Source of the DNA: Byssochlamys sp. IMV 00236
Lineage: Eukaryota; Ascomycota; Eurotiomycetes; Eurotiales; Thermoascaceae
Assembly (NCBI GenBank): GCA_001931875.2
Contig: MSJH02000834.1
Coordinates: forward strand, 62,001 to 126,000
Direction: 5' to 3'
DNA length: 64,000 nt
The notes beneath the pieces are model-generated. The model was given only the letters and a program-made list of their open reading frames with translations, did not search any database and was not told the origin of the DNA. Numbering within the stretch: position 1 is the first letter of the stretch; the number at the start of each line of letters is the position of its first letter. Both the position numbers and the translations under genes were made by a program. Of this stretch, positions 57,923 through 64,000 are shown piece after piece.

Positions 57923-59640
57923 TCACTCTTCTTGAAATTCTTCCTTAAGCTAAATGTTATATTCCTTTTTATCTGAGAGCTTCCTTATGCTGATTCTCAT
58001 GAAATTTTGTAACTAATACTATGGCATAACTTAGTGAAAAGTATTAGAGTTATTATTACCCCGGCAATATCTAAGAAATCTGGGCTGGATCTACTTATAA
58101 AAAACTAAGAATAAACTGGTTGGACTAGCAAGCGCAAGTAAATACTAAAATATGTCTAATTTCTAGCCCTTCTTTATAATAGCTGAAAGTCTTGTCTTAA
58201 AATTATTACCGATAAGACCTATAAATCTAGAGTGGTCTTTTTTAGCCTTTAGAATTTTTATAAATTTAGTATATATTTTATTATACTTATCTAATATCTC
58301 CGCAATTTTATTTACTGCCTAATTTATAAGCTAAGTAGGAGTCTTTATCAGCTTTACTGGCTGAGTGTATATTTATTTAAGATTAATTAGAGCAGTAATA
58401 TGCTAGTTTTTATTGATAAAAATATTGCTCGGATGAATATTGGTAAAAGATAAAGTAAATAGCCCGCGGCAGAACTCTCGCCAAAAAAATAAAGGTAGAA
58501 TAGCCCATATAGCTGTTAAAGCTGATGCTTAATATATATAGTCTCCTGAGTTATTAATGGCATTTGGTTGGTGTATAAGGTGACTATTATAGGCACTAAG
58601 AATATCTATAATATAGGATTTAATAGTGCAGTATATATAGTCTTGCGCAATATAAGTTAGAATGCGCTTATTTTCTAAATCCTAAATCTTAAGTAAAAGA
58701 GGCTAATTGTTTAACTGTAAGAATCTATAATTATCAATAATAAGAGACCTAATTTTTGGTAGGGAAAGTTATAAGATACTTAAGAAAATTTGAGAAAGAT
58801 CATAAAAGAGATTTGAGTATAATCCAGGATTATCGCGTTTTTGTCTCTATATAGATAAAAGTATTTCCCTAATAGTCCCTTTAATATACTTAATAAATAT
58901 GTATCTAGTACAGATTATTCTCTAATTAAGTAGATAAGATAAGGAATAAGAGATATAATGGGTAGGAACTGGGCGGGAAAGGCATAATAATAACTGATAA
59001 TATAGATGTTAGAAATATATGCTAAAAAAGGGAAGATTTTTAATATAAGTAAATTAATTATCTCTATTAGTTTATATAAAGGCTAGAGATTAGATGGGGA
59101 GCTATATAGTCTGATTAGTAGATAAAGCAAAGCTATAAAGCCTTAGGATCGGTATATTAGGATAGTTGTCCTGTAGCCAGGTATATGTCCCAGCTTTATA
59201 ATAGATTTTTTCGTTTCTGTTTCCTGGATAGAAAGATTCTCCTATATAATAGGGAAGAGGTAGTTGAAGAATAATATACTGGCCTCTTTGCTGTTTATAC
59301 TTCCAGTTATTAATTGTTATTAGTATATATATATTAAAGCTGCTATGAAGCTAGTCTGCTATATCAGCTACTTTATAATTATCTGGTAATCTTAATCCTA
59401 AATAATAAGCAATGATAACCTAGATCTAGCAGCAATTGTTAGAAATATAAGTGAAAAATTTATATTGCTAGTTATAATATTTCAGCCGGTGGAGAATATT
59501 AATTTCTTCTTTTTAGGTGATAGAGTAAGTAATCTCTTTTTATAAAAGAGGGTGTATCCTTAGCATTATAATACTGGTAAGTGAGCTGCTTGCTTTAAAG
59601 GATAGAAACAGGATGATTTAATAGAGATACCCTCTTGTTC
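57923..59640 (-). pseudogene. AT-degraded pseudogene of APH/phosphotransferase family
   Basis: Read on the minus strand with frequent in-frame stops, the family text is still clear from N to C: RDYLLYHLKRRN; LPLPYYIGESFYPGNRNEK; YTWLQDNYPNIPILRLYSFA; LPKIRSLIIDN; QPNAINNSGD; FTLSFTNIHPSNIFINKN (the catalytic loop; functional members have D in place of N after T and before H); HITALINLK (normally LIDLEW); LALASPTSLF; KLSDKKEYNI. The order and spacing match the aminoglycoside-phosphotransferase/choline-kinase-like proteins expanded in Eurotiales. Substitutions are mostly G-to-A and C-to-T with enriched TA dinucleotides (W to stop, D to N, E to K), the pattern left by repeat-induced point mutation. 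It cannot encode an enzyme. Confidence 0.8.
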
Positions 59641-59928
59641 TCGCAGCCCCTTTAAGAAACAATGGTCCCTTTTGATCTGTTTGTGAGCTCACCGCCTAAT
59701 GTTGTAGCCTCACATGATTAGGTATGCTTGGCAGTCCTGGTTGCTCGCGCTAGTTCGTTATTGTCCTTCCCTGTCAAGGCATGATTAGAAAAGATCTGAC
59801 TAATCTATAAGGGTTCCTGATGGGGAAAAAGGGGGTTTAGTAGCAGCCATAGGTGTAGATGAAACGAGGAGGGTGTAGAATATTTGGGGTGATTCGAGGA
59901 AAAGAAGATGGGAGAGAAAGTATACTGG

Positions 59929-60120
59929 CGATGTTTACTTACGATACGGCGTATCGGGCGACCATGCCGGAAACGGCAAAATCAACAGCAAGCGGCAATT
60001 CACAGGTCCTCGCTTTACATCTTAAAAGGTATCTATAGAAAAACTGAATTTAAATATCTACAATTGATCTCAGATATTTTTAATAATCTATATTTTCAAT
60101 GTTTATATTGTAAAGGGCCT
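59929..60120. repeat. Direct repeat copy A, left of the SRPK-like gene
   Basis: About 190 bp aligning along its length with 62078-62280 in the same orientation. Shared phrases are ACGGCGTATCGGG, ACGGCAAAA, CAGGTCCTCGCTTT, TATCTATAGAAAAA, ATCTACAATTGATCT and TTTATATTG. It begins with a small perfect hairpin (GATAC GGC GTATC). Confidence 0.85.
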
Positions 60121-60228
60121 CAGCTGCATTGTCACGTGCAGTCTTCGTCGTAATGTACTTAACTATCTCCGCTCCGCCATGGGTTTCTTCTCTGTGAGTC
60201 CCATATTCTGTGTCACCTTCGTCAAACT

Positions 60229-61769
60229 ATGACTTCAATAAAAGCGTCCTTAACGAACATTCGGTCCCGGATAACGAAGCTCTTTGGGTCACTTTCTCAC
60301 TTCGCATCATTAGAGCGTGTGAACTCATACCCAGTCGCAGAAGAACCAGACTATTACAAAGCCGGGGGTTTCCATCCCATTTCCCTAGGTGACACCCTCG
60401 GTTCTGGTCAATACACTGTCCTGAGGAAGTTGGGATATGGACAGTATTCGACAGTTTGGCTTGCTAGGGATTATAAGTAAGTCGCCCGTCCGCGAAACTA
60501 CCTAACCGATGGCTTAGACATCAGAGATTCGTAGCACTCAAGGTGCTGAGGGCGGACTGTTACGGCGGGTCTCATAATATCTTCGAGAGAGAAATCCTAC
60601 TGAAAATCCTGGAGATCTCTGGAAAAAGCTCTCACGAAGGTCGCAACTATGTGTCAGGTCTTCTGGACCATTTCAAACAGAAAGGGCCTAATGGAGATCA
60701 TGTGTGTTTTGTATTCGACGTACTTGGCCATCATCTGGATTTTCAGGCTGCCAAATACGAAGATGGGAAACTACCCGTGAAGGCGATGAAAATGATTTCG
60801 CGGCAGCTTCTGCTTGGGCTCGATTTCCTCCACAGAGAGTGTGGCATCATTCATACCGGTATCCCCTAAGACGCCCTTGAATATATGGACTATTGTTGTA
60901 TGCTGACGTTGTCTGGACGGTCGGATAGATTTAAAACCAACGAATATCCTTCTCGAGCTGGAACGTCCGAACAATGCCGTTGCCCAGTACTTGTCGGCAG
61001 TTCCCCCGCGAACCGATCATCGACGTGCACTCCGGGAGGTTATCTCGACCCCGCTCATCTCGGAAATGCAAAAGCCTCATGTCAGGATCATCGACTTCGG
61101 CGTGGGTAAATGGGCCATTTTTCTGCTTCCATTCGGATATATAATTAACTGATCTGAAGCGTCTTGGATAGAAAAACATCTGTCAGACCTAATCCAGTCG
61201 CCCGCTATGAGGGCACCCGAGGTGACTATCGGCGCTCCTTGGGACGTTGGAGTCGATATATGGAGTCTTGGATGCCTTGTAAGTATCAGTTCTTGACCAC
61301 GACGCAGTTTGCCCTATGTTGACTTCAGCTATCTGCAGATCGTGGAGTTTGTTCAAGGAATAATTCCTTTCTCCGGTGAGGCATCGAGAACTGGGTCATG
61401 GACTGCTGAAGACGATCACCTGGCAAGGATCATGGAGGTCCTTGGCCCGTTCCCACTTCAGTTCATTAAAAGGGGGCATCGCGCACCGCACTTTTTTGAC
61501 GAAAAAGGTATATCCTACTGACATCTTAGATGTTGTCATTCTAATGTGGCTTGGTTTCAGGGAATCTTCGTCGAATTCGGCACTTGAAACCCACAAGCCT
61601 TGAACATCTGATAAACGGCACAACAAAACCTTTCCTGAAACCTCGCGATATGCCCGATGCTGAAGTCCCTGTGTTCGTCGATTTCCTTAGATGCATGCTT
61701 GCAATCGATCCCGAGTCTCGAAAATCGGCGGCAGAACTGCTGCAACACGAATGGCTTAATCTGTTGTAG
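60229..61769 (+). CDS. SRPK-like serine/threonine protein kinase
   Basis: Six exons: 60229-60476, 60527-60858, 60929-61105, 61160-61278, 61339-61507 and 61561-61769, giving 417 residues. SRPKs phosphorylate Arg-Ser dipeptides, often in splicing factors. Visible: the approach YKAGGFHPISLGDTLGSGQY, Gly-rich loop LGYGQYSTVWLA, ATP lysine in FVALKVL, catalytic loop GIIHTDLKPTNILLELE, DFGVA, APEV with the normally preceding Arg, DIWSLGCL, and a C-terminal FLRCMLAIDPESRKSAAELL. The Asp of HTD is split by intron 2. Without splicing the frame would stop just after HT. The usual long SRPK spacer is missing and the region between the lobes is short, as in the expanded Aspergillus SRPK clade. The start is uncertain (an ATG at 60179 with a GTGAGT donor could give another first exon). 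It is enclosed by direct repeats. Confidence 0.85.
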
Positions 61770-62520
61770 CCAGGAAATAGCTGTGGGGGGAGGGTTTCGG
61801 ATGCACGTCTGAAATATGCCAATATGCATTAGCAACTTCTCCACTCCTGCTTAGGAATATGGTGCACCAAGGTCGCCCTGTCCAGCATCATGCAGCTGTC
61901 CCTGAGGGCTTTGGGAAGGTCAGTGCCATACTGATTGATTACGGAGCAAGTGTATATATCGTAAACTATATCTACTCTGGAACTAAGTTGAGTTTCTGAA
62001 AGACTCAAATGCGGCAATCTCCCCTATCAACTGCCATTCAGTGTGGCTCAAGCCCTTGTTACTGTTGTCCAAGCTCACGATTTTTACAGGACGGCGTATC
62101 GGGAGACTATTTACCTGGGACGGCAAAACCAACCACAATAGGGAATTTGCAGGTCCTCGCTTTGCAAACATACATCTTAAATATCTATAGAAAAAACAGA
62201 ATTTAAAAGTATCTACAATTGATCTTGTATATCTTTCATAAATCTATAGGTATTTTCAGCATTTATATTGGAAAAGCCTTTAAAGCTTAAACTGGATTAG
62301 TGCAGAGTCAGCGGAGCGGAAAACGCCACAGCAAAAGCATCTCCGTTGTCCGGAGAACATCAGCTCCAAAGCACAAACCACAAAAGCTACAGCTTCAGCA
62401 GTCTCGATAGTTCAAGGAGCTGCTACGAGAGAATGCTGGCGTTTTCAATTTAGTTTTATCTAACGACACCATCTATCTCACCCTTCCGCTCTGATTGTTC
62501 CTAATCCCTGCGCTACTACG
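61770..62520. other. Intergenic with repeat copy B and ASC-1 promoter
   Basis: Contains the kinase 3' flank, the second direct repeat (62078-62280) and, from about 62290, the GC-normal 5' flank of the ASC-1-like gene. No gene seen. Confidence 0.6.
62078..62280. repeat. Direct repeat copy B, right of the SRPK-like gene
   Basis: Same orientation as copy A (59929-60120), with a few short insertions and many point differences. The copies end within a few bases of the same phrase (TTTATATTGtAAAGGGCCT versus TTTATATTGgAAAAGCCTT). Confidence 0.85.
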
Positions 62521-64000
62521 ATGCCCGGAACGGACCTTGTCGCATGGGGAGTCCCCCGCCTCTCCCAGCTCCTTCCACTCGATGAGGAGTCTCTCACGCA
62601 GATAATCACGTATTCTGCGAGTCTGTCGAAAGATGCCTGTGCGGAGCATCTGAAGAACCTCCTTGGCGACTCTCCTGCGGCACTGGAGTTTATCTCTTCC
62701 TTCAACTCGCGACGGGGAGGCGGCGAGACTCCTCCCAGAGAGTCGGGAAGCGCATCGCCAGCAGCTGGTGGACACGATAGTAATGGACGACAGACAAATG
62801 AACATAGGAATGTACAGAAGAAAAACAAGAGGACAAAGGCGCCCTTACATAGCGCTGGCCCTCCGCGAAGACCGGAGAATTACGGAAATGTTACGGGTGG
62901 ATATATGAAGTCTGATAAAGAAGAGGTATATATGCCTGGCTCTTCGACTGGCAATAAACGGGATATGGGAGCTCCTGGAGCTAGCGCGTCGCTATCTGAC
63001 GCACTGGCATTATCAGACAAGCCTGCTGCGCTGCAGCTGCCGCAGACTACGATATCTGCTTCCCCGAATGCTTCATCGCTCATATCCTCACAAAATCCGT
63101 CCCCCGGTCCAAAATCGAGCACGAAGGCGCCTCCTTCGGCCGCTGGCCCGTTGATATCAGACTATCTACCTAATGTGAAATCTAGAACGGCGAAATCTTC
63201 GCGGCACACTAGTTCCGGTACCTCGACTCCTGGAAAGCAATCTATTACGACGGGCAACATTGAAGACTTGACGGCAGCCATCGCGGCTCTGGAGGTGTCT
63301 ACAAATCCAACGTTGAGTAAAGAACAGCGAAAGTGCAACTGTAATGCTTCACTTCACCCACTGTTCACACCTGCCCCCAACTGTTTGAGTTGCGGGAAGA
63401 TTATTTGCGCCTTGGAAGGTCTCCAGCCCTGCTCTTTCTGTGGAGCAGCGCTCATATCTACCGAGGATATACAGAGTATGATCAAAGAGCTTCGGGCGGA
63501 ACGTGGCAATGAAAAAATGAGAGCACATAATGAGAGTCTGCATCACGATGGCGGGCCGGGACCAGGTCCATCTTCAAGCAAGCTTGAAGCTGCCAAGGCT
63601 CACCGCGACAAGCTCCTCGCCTTTCAAGCTCAAAATGCACAGCGTACAAAAGTTGTGGATGAGGCTGCTGATTTTGAGACACCAAATGTAGCTTCGACGC
63701 TGTGGATGAGCCCTGCACAGAGGGCGCTTGCATTGAAGAAGCAACAGCGGATTTTACGTGAAATGGAAGAAAAAGCGCGACCAGAATGGGAGAGGAAGAA
63801 GACGGTCATGAGCCTTGATATCAAGGGTGGTCGTGTTGTGAGGACATACCAGTCTTCACCAGCAGAATCCTCCAAAAAAGAAGAGCAAGATGCGGAAGAG
63901 GAAGAGCTCGCTCGCGCCGCTGCCCAGGAGACTGGGGATCAAGCAACGACTAGTGCGAGCGGTGCAGCCTTTGGGAAGAATCCTCTCCTAGCAGCTGGTG
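62521..64000 (+). CDS. Activating signal cointegrator 1 (TRIP4/ASC-1) type protein, 3' end off window
   Basis: Open from ATG at 62521 to the right edge, 493 codons, no intron needed so far. The zinc-binding block KCNCNASLHPLFTPAPNCLS then CGKIICALEGLQPCSFCG (about 271-309) is the zf-C2HC5 domain of TRIP4/ASC-1. In yeast and animals these proteins sit in the RQT/ASC complex that splits collided ribosomes and in transcription coactivation. The N-terminus (LSQLLPLDEESLTQIITYSA) resembles the CUE-like helix of the family. A long Ser/Pro-rich linker precedes the zinc finger, and a charged coiled region (ALALKKQQRILREMEEKARP) follows it. The C-terminal part lies outside the window. Confidence 0.9.
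   Translation, partial: MPGTDLVAWGVPRLSQLLPLDEESLTQIITYSASLSKDACAEHLKNLLGDSPAALEFISSFNSRRGGGETPPRESGSASPAAGGHDSNGRQTNEHRNVQKKNKRTKAPLHSAGPPRRPENYGNVTGGYMKSDKEEVYMPGSSTGNKRDMGAPGASASLSDALALSDKPAALQLPQTTISASPNASSLISSQNPSPGPKSSTKAPPSAAGPLISDYLPNVKSRTAKSSRHTSSGTSTPGKQSITTGNIEDLTAAIAALEVSTNPTLSKEQRKCNCNASLHPLFTPAPNCLSCGKIICALEGLQPCSFCGAALISTEDIQSMIKELRAERGNEKMRAHNESLHHDGGPGPGPSSSKLEAAKAHRDKLLAFQAQNAQRTKVVDEAADFETPNVASTLWMSPAQRALALKKQQRILREMEEKARPEWERKKTVMSLDIKGGRVVRTYQSSPAESSKKEEQDAEEEELARAAAQETGDQATTSASGAAFGKNPLLAAG

Noticed and set aside
60543..60869. Kinase looks truncated by a stop right after the HT of the catalytic loop, so perhaps a pseudogene
   Set aside because: A 70-nt intron with GT/AG ends and a TGCTGAC branch point restores HTDLKPTN and the rest of a full kinase; five introns keep frame to a normal C-terminus.
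1..64000. A biosynthetic gene cluster, CRISPR array or intact transposon
   Set aside because: No backbone enzymes (PKS, NRPS, terpene synthase), no spaced repeat array, and no readable transposase, reverse transcriptase or integrase on either strand.

Overview
This window is nuclear DNA from a filamentous ascomycete, most likely a Eurotiales/Aspergillaceae species. The grounds are short (about 45-70 nt) GT-AG introns with CTAAC/CTGAC-like branch points, monocistronic genes on both strands, and conserved genes of Aspergillus/Penicillium type (DnfA-class flippase, McmA-type MADS factor, SppA-type signal peptide peptidase). I place it at order or family level only; genus is not decided by what I can see. 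No bacterial-style operons, CRISPR arrays or rRNA genes were seen, and no convincing tRNA gene.

Layout. 1-20 kb: 5' end of a Sen1 helicase gene cut by the window edge (-); P4-ATPase flippase (-); a seven-exon gene resembling an Nse6/SLF2 (CANIN) SMC5/6 partner (+); V-ATPase subunit E (-) sharing a 567-bp promoter with a NIPA-type transporter (+); mcmA MADS-box factor (-). 20-39 kb: very gene-poor, holding only a Pls1-like tetraspanin (+) and a fringe/GT31-like glycosyltransferase (-) between gene-free stretches of 4.8, 5.1 and 6.2 kb. 38.8-57 kb: a compact housekeeping block with Rab escort protein (-), PPIL1-type cyclophilin (-), signal peptide peptidase (+), exosome Rrp43 (-), a divergent pair of uncharacterised genes, a ferric reductase (+), an NAA50-like acetyltransferase (-) and an Sgf11-like SAGA subunit (+). 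57-62.3 kb: an AT-rich accessory island with a heavily decayed, RIP-like pseudogene of the fungal APH/phosphotransferase family (-), followed by an intact six-exon SRPK-like kinase gene (+) that lies between two diverged direct repeats of about 190-200 bp. The window ends in the 5' part of an ASC-1/TRIP4-type zinc-finger gene (+).

The conserved genes do not form one pathway. They cover membrane and secretory traffic (flippase, REP, SPP, V-ATPase, GT31), RNA and transcription (Sen1, Rrp43, ASC-1, McmA, Sgf11) and ion or metal handling (NIPA, ferric reductase). The part most worth following up is the 57-62 kb island: a kinase gene between direct repeats beside an AT-mutated phosphotransferase pseudogene. 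Exon boundaries were read by eye from splice consensus and reading-frame continuity, and no database search was possible.
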